Assembly (NCBI RefSeq): GCF_937958975.1
Contig: NZ_CALGRE010000057.1
Location: 1 to 23,965 of the forward strand
DNA from: an uncultured Eubacterium sp.
GTDB taxonomy: Bacteria; Bacillota; Clostridia; Lachnospirales; Lachnospiraceae
Reading direction: 5' to 3'
Length of the DNA stretch: 23,965 nt
The notes below the pieces were generated by a model. That model searched no databases and was not told where the DNA came from. It was given only the letters and a program-made list of their open reading frames with translations. Positions 1 to 6,648 of the stretch are shown here, piece by piece. A program made the translations under genes and the position numbers. Every line of letters starts with the position of its first letter. Position 1 is the first letter of the stretch.

Positions 1-91
1 GTGGGTCAGCATAATCTGTCTCCCATCTTGTGCCTTTATTTCCATCTGTCGCATAACTTGCCTTTTGCCTTTCATTATAGAATTCGGATCC
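1..91 (-). other. Foreign fragment: part of an F5/8 type C (discoidin-like) carbohydrate-binding domain
   Basis: Read on the minus strand in the frame starting at 91, the segment gives GSEFYNERQKAS followed by YATDGNKGTRWETDYADP. The pattern of a DGN followed by TRWE is characteristic of F5/8 type C / CBM32-like domains in secreted carbohydrate-active proteins, and it has nothing to do with CarB. The frame is open to the window edge. The junction with carB lies at about 90-99 and contains abutting GAATTC (80-85) and GGATCC (86-91) hexamers. This may be an assembly or cloning chimera at a contig end. A true genomic fusion is less likely because carB is normally essential or at least intact next to carA. 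Confidence 0.6.
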
Positions 92-126
92 CCTAATACT
101 TTTTTAATACTGAAATCTCTAGGCAT
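1..126 (-). CDS. carB: Start of carB (carbamoyl-phosphate synthase large chain), truncated and chimeric
   Basis: The ATG at 126-124 lies inside the last codons of carA, giving an 8-bp overlap, which is the usual carAB arrangement. The first eleven residues, MPRDFSIKKVL, match the CarB N-terminus, which normally continues into a glycine-rich ATP-grasp segment of the type VIGSGPIxIGQ. Here the frame instead reads GDPNSIMKGK and stays open to the edge without any CarB-like sequence. From about position 94 downward the DNA encodes something else (see next entry). I therefore take only about 94-126 as genuine carB. The product would join with CarA to make carbamoyl phosphate from glutamine, bicarbonate and ATP for pyrimidine and arginine synthesis, but no functional CarB can come from this copy as written. 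Confidence 0.7.
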   Translation of the reverse strand, partial: MPRDFSIKKVLGDPNSIMKGKRQVMRQMEIKAQDGRQIMLTH

Positions 127-1198
127 TTTTCTTCACCTCCATCATATTGATAAATTCATCAAAAAGTCTGTCGGAATCCTGTGGTCCCGGACATGCTTCC
201 GGATGGAACTGAACAGTAAAAATACTCTTGTTGTGATATCTAAGTCCCTCTACGGTTTTATCATTTACATTCACAAACGCTACTTTTGCAATTTCAGGAT
301 TTACAGTATCACCATCCACCATATAACCATGATTTTGAGATGAAATATAAACATGACCCGAATCTAAATCCTTTACCGGATGATTTCCACCTCTGTGACC
401 ATATTTCATTTTCTTTGTATCTGCTCCGGTAGCCAGAGCCATTAACTGATGTCCCAGACAAATCGCAAAAATTGGAATATCTGTATTATATAATTTTCTA
501 ATCTGTTCTATCTGATAAACACACTCTTTTGGGTCTCCCGGTCCATTTGACAACATAATTCCATCCGGGTTACTCTCAATAATTTCTTCTGCAGAAGTAT
601 CACATGGATAAACAGTGACATTACACCCTCTTTTATGTAAAGAATCTGCAATATTATTTTTTGCTCCGATATCCAGTAAGGCTACATTAAAACCTTCACC
701 ACTTAATATTTTCTTTTCTCTGCACGAAACTGCCTTTACTACTCCTGTCACCTTATATTCCCTAATCTTTGGAAGCACCTCATCAAGATTATAATTTTCA
801 TTGGTGGTAATCATTCCATTCATTGTACCCTTTTCACGGAGAATTTTCGTGAGCGCTCTTGTGTCAATTCCTGCAATCCCCGGAATCTCATTCTCTTCTA
901 AAAAATTTTGAATAGTATCATCGCATCTGAAATTACTAGGTATACGACTCAATTCATTTACGATATATGCATCCGGCCATGGCTTTAATGACTCCATATC
1001 TTCATGGCAGATACCGTAATTTCCAATAAGCGGATATGTCATACAGACTGCCTGTCCGGCATAACTAGGGTCAGTAAGCACTTCTAAATATCCCCACATC
1101 GATGTATTAAACACGATTTCTGATATTATTTCTTTTGTAGCTCCAATAGATGTTCCTTGAAAGACGGTTCCGTCTTCTAAGATTAGAAAAGCGTTCAT
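119..1198 (-). CDS. carA: Carbamoyl-phosphate synthase small chain (glutamine amidotransferase)
   Basis: CarA hydrolyses glutamine and passes ammonia to CarB in the cytosol for carbamoyl phosphate synthesis. The 359-residue product is of normal family length. The N-terminal CPSase small-chain domain covers about residues 1-150 (MNAFLILEDGTVFQG, then TSMWGYLEVLTDPSYAGQ). The class I glutamine amidotransferase domain follows from about 170, with NGPGDP at 218-223, the nucleophile Cys247 in ICLGHQ, and the catalytic His332/Glu334 in QFHPEA. I chose the ATG at 1198 because it matches the family N-terminus and has an AAAGGAAA ribosome binding site about 8 nt upstream. The frame is open 38 codons further upstream, but that stretch is leader. 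The gene overlaps carB by 8 bp. Its leader contains a possible attenuator. Confidence 0.96.
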   Translation of the reverse strand: MNAFLILEDGTVFQGTSIGATKEIISEIVFNTSMWGYLEVLTDPSYAGQAVCMTYPLIGNYGICHEDMESLKPWPDAYIVNELSRIPSNFRCDDTIQNFLEENEIPGIAGIDTRALTKILREKGTMNGMITTNENYNLDEVLPKIREYKVTGVVKAVSCREKKILSGEGFNVALLDIGAKNNIADSLHKRGCNVTVYPCDTSAEEIIESNPDGIMLSNGPGDPKECVYQIEQIRKLYNTDIPIFAICLGHQLMALATGADTKKMKYGHRGGNHPVKDLDSGHVYISSQNHGYMVDGDTVNPEIAKVAFVNVNDKTVEGLRYHNKSIFTVQFHPEACPGPQDSDRLFDEFINMMEVKKNA

Positions 1199-1230
1199 AA
1201 GTGTGTTTCCTTTCGTAAAATTATAGTAAA

Positions 1231-1306
1231 ATATGTAGGAATTTAAACAAAAAAGCGTTCGCTTGCGAACTCTCCAGCGCCGAGCGCAAATGTGATTCCT
1301 ACATAT
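1231..1306 (-). promoter_or_regulatory. carA leader: 12-bp inverted repeat enclosing a terminator-like hairpin
   Basis: Seen directly: the perfect inverted repeat ATATGTAGGAAT (1231-1242) and ATTCCTACATAT (1295-1306), 52 nt apart. Inside it, GTTCGC (1257-1262) and GCGAAC (1265-1270) form a hairpin that on the minus strand is followed by GC and six T. That resembles an intrinsic terminator upstream of the carA start. The outer repeat begins only a few bases after the predicted transcription start. It could be a transcription attenuator or an inserted palindromic (MITE-like) element, since the GTTCGC core recurs at 5828. I found no PyrR-type anti-antiterminator consensus. Confidence 0.5.
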
Positions 1307-1321
1307 GCCCAAATTGAAAAT

Positions 1322-1350
1322 ATTATAGCAGAAAAGCGGACTTTATACAA
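1322..1350 (-). promoter_or_regulatory. Predicted sigma-A promoter of carA
   Basis: On the minus strand there is a perfect TATAAT (1327-1322) with TTGTAT (1350-1345) 17 nt upstream. Transcription would start near 1315, leaving a leader of about 115 nt before the carA ATG. The promoter lies just past the stop of the XRE gene at 1353. Confidence 0.65.
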
Positions 1351-1352
1351 TA

Positions 1353-1700
1353 CTATTTTCTCATATATACCCTCTTTTTTTGATTCACAAAATAATCTAC
1401 CAATTCGTTATATAATTCTTCCTGTTCTTCGTGTGTCATCCCTTCAATTATCTGTTCGATGTCATCGATATGATTAAATTTTCCAAACAATATGTAGTCG
1501 GTTGAAATGCCAAACTTCTCTTTCAATATTTTGAGGCTCTTAATTGTAATTGTCATTGTACCTGACTCAATTTTTTTATAAGCCGACAGGGAAATTCCCA
1601 GTTCATATGCCATATTCTCCTGTGTATAATCCATATCCATCCGGATTTCCCTAACTCTGTTCCCAATTTCTAAATTTTTCTTTCGTTTTTCTGTAAGCAT
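1353..1700 (-). CDS. XRE-family (Cro/CI-type) transcriptional regulator
   Basis: This 115-residue protein has an N-terminal helix-turn-helix of the XRE family at about residues 10-70. The motif reads IGNRVREIRMDMDYTQENMAYELGISLSAYKKIESG, written here only to its key segments YTQENMA and ISLSAYKKIE, followed by a second half with ILKEKFGISTDYILFG. The acidic C-terminal tail (EQIIEGMTHEEQEELYNEL) may mediate dimerisation or ligand response. The ATG at 1700 is preceded by GAGGTG. It begins 10 nt after the stop of the upstream membrane-anchored gene, so both are probably transcribed together from the promoter near 2440. Its target is unknown; autoregulation of this pair would be typical. Confidence 0.85.
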   Translation of the reverse strand: MLTEKRKKNLEIGNRVREIRMDMDYTQENMAYELGISLSAYKKIESGTMTITIKSLKILKEKFGISTDYILFGKFNHIDDIEQIIEGMTHEEQEELYNELVDYFVNQKKRVYMRK

Positions 1701-1710
1701 TTTTCACCTC

Positions 1711-2382
1711 TTATTCATTCGTCTCTTTCAGCAAATTTAAATAATTTACTACCAAAGCTTTTAACTTGTTTCGTTCTTCTTTTTTTAATTTATATTCATA
1801 TTCTTTATCTCCAAGTGTAATCTTTATTTTAACATTTTTATTTCCGGCAATTTCCTGTAACTTTTCCACATCAACTGTTGAAAATGCCATCATATTATAC
1901 GAATTACCATCTTCAAACTTTTTCTTTTCATCTTTGAATATATCAAATGACATCTCATTCTTTCCCGACGAAATAGAAAACTTCTTATTGATTTTATTGT
2001 CTTCTGCTAAATCAGCTATATTATAATATCCACCGAAAATAATTCTCTGGTCCAGATAATTTTCTCCCTCTTCGCATACAACATAAAATCTGAAATATAA
2101 ACTAAATGCTTCTTTTTCACTTTCTCCTCTATACATAGGGAACTCAAATCTATAATAGGCATTTTCTTTTTTATTGCCTTCCAGTTTACTATCGTTCCAT
2201 ATTGCCTCAATTTTTTCTATATCAAGGCTTATTTTTTTGCTCTGTATCGTTACAGTCTCTTTAATCTCATTATTCTTTCCTGCAAAATAACCATTCATAT
2301 TTAGTACAATAATAATTGCCAGAACTATTATTACTATACTTGTTGTAAAAATTACAATTGATTTCTTAGATGTTTCTTTCAT
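1711..2382 (-). CDS. Unrecognised single-pass membrane-anchored protein
   Basis: The protein has 223 residues and I do not recognise its family. Residues 1-7 are basic (MKETSKK), followed by a hydrophobic stretch at about 8-28 (IVIFTTSIVIIVLAIIIVLN). This would be an uncleaved signal anchor, because there is no obvious cleavage site or lipobox cysteine. The rest is a charged, lysine/glutamate-rich domain predicted to lie outside the membrane. It contains aromatic beta-type segments (YYRFEFPMYRG, SLYFRFYVVC, IFGGYYNIADL), so a beta-sandwich fold is possible, but this is inference. The start at 2382 has GGAGG five bases upstream. It shares an operon with the XRE regulator downstream (10-nt gap). 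Confidence 0.75.
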   Translation of the reverse strand: MKETSKKSIVIFTTSIVIIVLAIIIVLNMNGYFAGKNNEIKETVTIQSKKISLDIEKIEAIWNDSKLEGNKKENAYYRFEFPMYRGESEKEAFSLYFRFYVVCEEGENYLDQRIIFGGYYNIADLAEDNKINKKFSISSGKNEMSFDIFKDEKKKFEDGNSYNMMAFSTVDVEKLQEIAGNKNVKIKITLGDKEYEYKLKKEERNKLKALVVNYLNLLKETNE

Positions 2383-2426
2383 TATTGCCTCCGTATCTTA
2401 ACCTTTTTACATTACATACATTTTTA

Positions 2427-2456
2427 ATGATACGTTATTACAATTGGCATTGTCAA
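2427..2456 (-). promoter_or_regulatory. Predicted promoter of the membrane protein / XRE operon
   Basis: On the minus strand a perfect TTGACA (2456-2451) is followed after 18 nt by TATCAT (2432-2427). It overlaps the stop codon of the upstream isochorismatase-family gene and would start transcription near 2420, about 40 nt before the 2382 start codon. Confidence 0.55.
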
Positions 2457-3013
2457 GATGAAATCCCCGCTGGTTTATACTTTTTACAATAAGTTTTCAT
2501 ATCCATAATACTCACATGAATCGGAGAAAAATTTTTCACTAATTTCTGTATCATTTTCTCATTATCGTAACTTTTTCCTGAGATACAGTCCGTTAAATAA
2601 ATCAGATTTTTTCCACTATCTATTATCGAAAATAATGTAGAAAGTATACAGCAGTCTGCCACTACACCACACAAAATAATTCTGTCATATTTTTCTGACA
2701 CGTCTTTTACTTCGTCTGTCCATGATGAATAAGTAGATTTATCATAAACCGGAAATTTATTGGTATATAACTTTAATTCTTGTACAATATCATTTAGATA
2801 AACGCTGTTATTAATCTTTTCATTTACTTTATTATAATTTTCCCACGTCCCAATAGGCTGTGGCTTAACAAATCTGGTAAATGCCGCATCAACTCCTTTG
2901 TCCAACAGATATCTAATTTTCCTAATTGTCCCATATATAGAAGGACATTCCCATTCATTTCCCGGAAGATATACATTCTGCATATCTACGATTAACAATA
3001 AATCTTTTTTCAC
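2453..3013 (-). CDS. Isochorismatase-family cysteine hydrolase (nicotinamidase-like)
   Basis: Counting from the GTG at 3013, this 186-residue protein has the family's catalytic set: Asp10 in LLIVDMQN, Lys92 in YDKSTYSSW, and the nucleophile Cys122 in GVVADCCILST. The fold is the alpha/beta hydrolase-like Rossmann fold of nicotinamidases, N-carbamoylsarcosine amidases and isochorismatases. The substrate cannot be assigned from sequence. The enzyme is cytosolic. The start is uncertain: a TTG at 3034 also fits the frame, but GTG at 3013 gives the typical family N-terminus MKKDLLLIVDMQN and has AAAGG 12 nt upstream. Neighbours give no pathway clue. A nicotinamidase role is possible but unproven. 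Confidence 0.82.
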   Translation of the reverse strand: MKKDLLLIVDMQNVYLPGNEWECPSIYGTIRKIRYLLDKGVDAAFTRFVKPQPIGTWENYNKVNEKINNSVYLNDIVQELKLYTNKFPVYDKSTYSSWTDEVKDVSEKYDRIILCGVVADCCILSTLFSIIDSGKNLIYLTDCISGKSYDNEKMIQKLVKNFSPIHVSIMDMKTYCKKYKPAGISS

Positions 3014-3039
3014 TTTTCGTACCAAGCCTTTCAAATAAA

Positions 3040-3080
3040 TACTCTATCAAAAACAAATCAAATCTGTCTTTGATAGAGTA
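3040..3080 (-). terminator. Stem-loop terminator after the SleC-like gene
   Basis: A perfect 12-bp inverted repeat, TACTCTATCAAA (3040-3051) and TTTGATAGAGTA (3069-3080), has a 17-nt loop. On the minus strand it is followed by TTTATTTG. It lies 24 nt past the stop of the 3104 gene. The T tract is interrupted, so termination may be partial. Confidence 0.55.
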
Positions 3081-3103
3081 TTGCCCTTATTTTCGTCTCT
3101 CTT

Positions 3104-4381
3104 TTATCCTCTCGGTATTCCCTCTGCCAATCTTGTAATTCCAACATATATCTGTGATATCTTATACCATGTTGCGAAATCCACAACACCCGTCTGCGGT
3201 AAATCAAATATTTTCTGAAACGCTCTGACCGCTGCCTGAGTTCTCTCGCCAAATATTCCATCCGCAGCAATCCTTGGTATTGCTGTATAAACTTCAGCAA
3301 TCGTATCTAACTGCTCCTGCATTTGTTGTACTTTCTGTCCACTTGCACCGATATCCAAGTTATATCCCGGCCATGAAGCTGGGATTCCTGAAATCTGTTC
3401 CGCAGTATTTATATACATATCATCTCCATAGTAGTTTCTTATTATTTCCAGAGTAGAAAATCCCTGTTCTCCCAAATTGCATGAGCCCCACTGACTCAGC
3501 CAATTCGGACATGTCACTCTTCTTCCATCACAATACTGGGTCAATATCGGCTGTCTGACATCCGGCAGCGATAAATACTGGTCAAATATATTGTCTACTA
3601 CACGGCTAATGGATTCAAAAATATTTCTTCCATTAATCCATTTCTGGTCATATGCCGTAGACGATGTAATTGTAAAATCATAACCTTTATTTCGATACCA
3701 TTCCGTATAGACACGGTTTAAAGTAAATGACATAATTGCCAAAATATTTGCTTCTAATGTAGCCTGTGGCCATGTAGCATATATTTCGGAAGAAGCCACA
3801 TTTTTAATATAGTCTTTATATGTTACATAATAATCTTTTGCATTGCTTGAAGGTGTTCCATCATGTACAATTACATATTCCGGTACTACTACACGACTTA
3901 AAACAATTTCTCCCGGCTCACCCATATCTTTGATATCATCCTCCGGAATTTTAGGAGGATATTCGTAATACAAAGTATGTGGACCTATCACAATATTTTC
4001 TGTCGCTTCACCTTCCAGTCTTCTAAGTTTTACATTTTGAATTGCTAAAGACTGTGGAAGAATTTCAACATTTTCAATATTCTCCGTCTCATATCCCGGT
4101 GCCTCTATTTCTACATCATAATTTGCATAAGGCATTAAATCATTATTTTCATTTAAACTTAACTCCAAAGGCGGAGCATCTAAATCTACAATCTGGGTCT
4201 GACCGGAAACATCAGTCTCTAACTCCTCCAGAATATCACTGGGAACTACCGGTTGTTCCGGTAATGTCCTTGGTTTTCTTATAATTACTCTGGCATCCCT
4301 GATGGGAGAATTTTCACTATCTACTACATTTACCTGCAACTCTCCTTTATCCTGTGCATTCACCTGCATTTTAATAAGCAT
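3104..4381 (-). CDS. SleC-like spore cortex-lytic enzyme with C-terminal peptidoglycan-binding domain
   Basis: The 425-residue protein has the layout of clostridial SleC. An N-terminal beta-sandwich/pro-region covers about 1-125 (ELQVNVVDSENSPIRDARVI). A SpoIID-like lytic domain covers about 170-335 (SSEIYATWPQATLEANIL with candidate catalytic Glu199, FTLNRVYTEWYRNKGY, QYCDGRRVTCPNWLSQWGS). A PG_binding_1 domain follows at about 345-412 (DGIFGERTQAAVRAFQ, TGVVDFATWYKIS). In sporeformers SleC degrades cortex muramic-lactam peptidoglycan during germination, after cleavage of its pro-region by Csp proteases; no csp gene is present here. There is no classical signal peptide. The start at 4381 has no strong ribosome binding site, and a second ATG at 4369 is equally possible. 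Homologues also occur in bacteria not known to sporulate, so the exact role is inferred. Confidence 0.85.
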   Translation of the reverse strand: MLIKMQVNAQDKGELQVNVVDSENSPIRDARVIIRKPRTLPEQPVVPSDILEELETDVSGQTQIVDLDAPPLELSLNENNDLMPYANYDVEIEAPGYETENIENVEILPQSLAIQNVKLRRLEGEATENIVIGPHTLYYEYPPKIPEDDIKDMGEPGEIVLSRVVVPEYVIVHDGTPSSNAKDYYVTYKDYIKNVASSEIYATWPQATLEANILAIMSFTLNRVYTEWYRNKGYDFTITSSTAYDQKWINGRNIFESISRVVDNIFDQYLSLPDVRQPILTQYCDGRRVTCPNWLSQWGSCNLGEQGFSTLEIIRNYYGDDMYINTAEQISGIPASWPGYNLDIGASGQKVQQMQEQLDTIAEVYTAIPRIAADGIFGERTQAAVRAFQKIFDLPQTGVVDFATWYKISQIYVGITRLAEGIPRG

Positions 4382-4427
4382 ATTTCAACCATTACTTTAC
4401 AAACTTAATCTCTATATTATATGAATA

Positions 4428-5738
4428 TTAGCGAGAAAAAGACCTAACATTTCCCGTTGCCGGATTACTAATGATTTTTCCATCTTCCTGAAACCGTGAC
4501 CCGTGACATGGACAGTCCCATGTATGCTCTATCGGGTTCCATTTTAGAGCGCAGCCAAGATGAGGGCAACGCTTTGTCGTCGGTATAAGTAAATTCTTTA
4601 CTGCCTCTAATCCATTCAAAAAAAGCTGTGGTTTCAAAATACTACGGCTTGGTGAAAAAACCTCTTTCCACTCATTTTTTCTCTCTGTTATCAAATCACA
4701 TAAAAGTATTGCTGACACCATTGACGAAGTCATTCCCCATTTATTAAAACCGGAGGCAACATATAAATCCGGAGTCCGTTTCGAATATTGTCCGATATAA
4801 GGTATCGAATCAAGACTCATACAGTCCTGAGTTCCCCAAGCATATCTTTCTTTTGCAAAAGGATAATTTTTAGCAGCAAACTCTCTTAATTCTTTCCAAT
4901 TCCCTCCACTTTTTCCTGTTCTATGACTTCCTCCTCCAATCAATAAAAGATTCTTATAATTTCGAAATGACATACCTGTCTCTTTCTCGTCCATATACAT
5001 TCCGCGAACATCTTCTGCATTCTCTAGTGCAATCACATAAGAACGATGTTGATAAAGTTTTAAAAAATAACTGCCATGCTTGTTTAAAAACGGAAAATGT
5101 GTCGCAACAATTATTTTTTCTGCATTAATTTCACCACTATCACTCCATGCCTTATGTGGTGCAAGGTCCTTAATCAATGTATGCTCATATATTTTTAAAT
5201 CTTTCATAATTTCATTCAAAAACTTCATTGGATTGTATTGCGCCTGCCGGGGAAACTTAATCGCACCTTCAGTTTCCAATGGCAGAGGAATGCTTTCTAC
5301 AAATTCCGCATGAAATCCCAAGTCATTTACAGCACGCACTTCACGTTCAATTTTTTCTCTATCTGTTATCGTGTAAATAAATGAATCCTTTTCTTCAAAG
5401 TCGCAATCAATTTCTTTTGCAAGTTCTCTATACTTTTGTAGTGCAGCTTCATTTGCCTGTAAATATATCTGAGCATTTTCTTTGCCAACAGATTTCGTAA
5501 TCTTTTCATATATTAAACCATGCTGGGAAGTAATTTTAGCCGTCGTTTTACCGGTGACTCCGCTACATACCCTATCAGCCTCTACTAATACACAATCTAC
5601 TCCCGATTTTTTCAACATATAAGCACAGAGAATCCCACAGATTCCACCGCCAATAATTAAAACATCTGTCTTGATACTTCCCTGTAATTTTTCAAATTCT
5701 AAAACTTGTTGCTGCTTTGACCAAACCGATTTTAACAT
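4428..5738 (-). CDS. FAD-dependent oxidoreductase (DadA-like) with C-terminal Rieske [2Fe-2S] domain
   Basis: The 436-residue protein begins with a Rossmann FAD-binding motif (TDVLIIGGGICGILCAY, residues 24-40), followed by an acidic residue in LVEAD. A DAO-type oxidoreductase domain extends to about 350. A Rieske domain closes the protein with Cys391-x-His393 and Cys409-x2-His412, plus Cys396 and Cys411 placed as the extra disulfide pair seen in Rieske proteins of the cytochrome b6f/bc1 type. The family oxidises amines or amino acids and can pass electrons to the cluster; the substrate is unknown. I chose the ATG at 5738 because GGGGAAAG lies just upstream and the N-terminus LKSVW is typical. 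The frame is open to 5795, but that part has no ribosome binding site. Confidence 0.88.
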   Translation of the reverse strand: MLKSVWSKQQQVLEFEKLQGSIKTDVLIIGGGICGILCAYMLKKSGVDCVLVEADRVCSGVTGKTTAKITSQHGLIYEKITKSVGKENAQIYLQANEAALQKYRELAKEIDCDFEEKDSFIYTITDREKIEREVRAVNDLGFHAEFVESIPLPLETEGAIKFPRQAQYNPMKFLNEIMKDLKIYEHTLIKDLAPHKAWSDSGEINAEKIIVATHFPFLNKHGSYFLKLYQHRSYVIALENAEDVRGMYMDEKETGMSFRNYKNLLLIGGGSHRTGKSGGNWKELREFAAKNYPFAKERYAWGTQDCMSLDSIPYIGQYSKRTPDLYVASGFNKWGMTSSMVSAILLCDLITERKNEWKEVFSPSRSILKPQLFLNGLEAVKNLLIPTTKRCPHLGCALKWNPIEHTWDCPCHGSRFQEDGKIISNPATGNVRSFSR

Positions 5739-5821
5739 ACACTTTCCCCATTTCATGTTTTTGTTAGTTTCTGCAAAACTCAAAGTTTCATGCATATTTG
5801 AAATTCATCGTATTTCAGAAT

Positions 5822-5895
5822 AAAGAGTTCGCTTGCGAACTCTTTCGCGAGGTGCGGGTTCGCATGGACAACTACCTTTTCGCGCCTCTGCACCT
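5822..5895. repeat. GC-rich structured palindromic repeat between ybaK-like gene and oxidoreductase gene
   Basis: AAAGAGTTCGC (5822-5832) and GCGAACTCTTT (5835-5845) form an 11-bp near-perfect palindrome. A second pairing, AGGTGC (5850-5855) with GCACCT (5890-5895), encloses further GCG-rich sequence, and a GC-rich flank continues to about 5925. The segment is markedly richer in GC than its surroundings. Its core GAGTTCGCTTGCGAAC is shared with the carA leader (1257-1270), so it behaves like an interspersed repeat of the REP or MITE kind. It could also end transcription of the 5948 gene, but the following T tract is weak. Confidence 0.6.
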
Positions 5896-5947
5896 TTCCG
5901 CCGTAGCGAAGCGAGGGGGACTTTCCTCTTCCTGTGGAGCATTTTTA

Positions 5948-6430
5948 TTACTCAACCGTTATGTCTGCTAACTCATATTTAAGAATCTTATTTAACTCCA
6001 ATAAAGATATTTCCACTTGGTAGCCTATCCTGCCACCGCTAAATATAATATGTTCAAAATTTCCGGCACTATTATCAATAAATGTCCTAAAAGTCTTTTT
6101 CATTCCAATCGGTGAACACCCGCCGTGAATATAACCGGTCAGACCTAATAACTCTTTAGACTTTAGCATATCAATCTTTTTTTCTTCAACACATCTCGCT
6201 GCCTTCTTTAAATCAAGCTCCTTCTCTACCGGAACCAAAAACACATAATGTTGTTTCGATTTTCCAACTGTTACTAAAGTTTTAAATACCATAGCCGGAT
6301 TTTGTCCCAATACACTTGCCACATCGCTGCCACTGACCGCTCCTGTATCAACATAACTATGCATCTCATATTTTATTTTTTTCTGTTCCAGGAGTCTCAT
6401 TACATTTGTTTTATCATCGTTATGCTTCAT
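5948..6430 (-). CDS. ybaK: YbaK/EbsC-family aminoacyl-tRNA deacylase (Cys-tRNA(Pro) editing)
   Basis: The family removes mischarged cysteine (and some other amino acids) from tRNA(Pro) in trans, protecting translation fidelity. The 160-residue protein is of the usual length and closely follows the YbaK pattern: KTNVMRLLEQKKIKY at the N-terminus, the conserved catalytic-site Lys50 in VFKTLV, FLVPVEKELDLKKAA, and the GGCSPIGMKK loop at 103-112. The start at 6430 has AGAGGG 6 nt upstream. It is separated from the oxidoreductase gene by the palindromic repeat and has its own upstream gap of more than 200 bp, so it is probably monocistronic. A second, more divergent family member lies at 11465-11932. 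Confidence 0.92.
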   Translation of the reverse strand: MKHNDDKTNVMRLLEQKKIKYEMHSYVDTGAVSGSDVASVLGQNPAMVFKTLVTVGKSKQHYVFLVPVEKELDLKKAARCVEEKKIDMLKSKELLGLTGYIHGGCSPIGMKKTFRTFIDNSAGNFEHIIFSGGRIGYQVEISLLELNKILKYELADITVE

Positions 6431-6550
6431 TATAATCCCTCTACATTCTTACATTCTGCTTCAACCATTTTGTTACACCTTTTGTCACACCATAACAATA
6501 TATCTATATTTTACATTATACTCATATTTTTACCAAAGCCAATAAAGAAA

Positions 6551-6584
6551 ATAGTGTAATCTTACATTTCGAAGATTACACCAT
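6551..6584 (-). terminator. Intrinsic terminator of the GH43 gene
   Basis: GTGTAATCTT (6554-6563) pairs with AAGATTACAC (6572-6581) around an 8-nt loop. With one G-U pair the stem extends to 13 bp. On the minus strand it is followed by TATTTTCTTTATT. It lies about 65 nt past the stop of the 6649 gene. Confidence 0.75.
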
Positions 6585-6648
6585 TCTCTCTAAAATTCTT
6601 CCTAATTTAATTCAAAGATAAAACTTGTCCTTTTTTAAAATCACTCCC

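Noticed and set aside
1199..1312. 38-residue N-terminal extension of CarA
   Set aside because: It would translate the structured leader; CarA proteins begin at MNAFLILEDG, where a good ribosome binding site is present.
1199..1352. PyrR-type attenuator or a known riboswitch before carA
   Set aside because: The leader lacks a recognisable PyrR binding consensus and does not match any riboswitch core I know; only a generic hairpin with T tract is seen.
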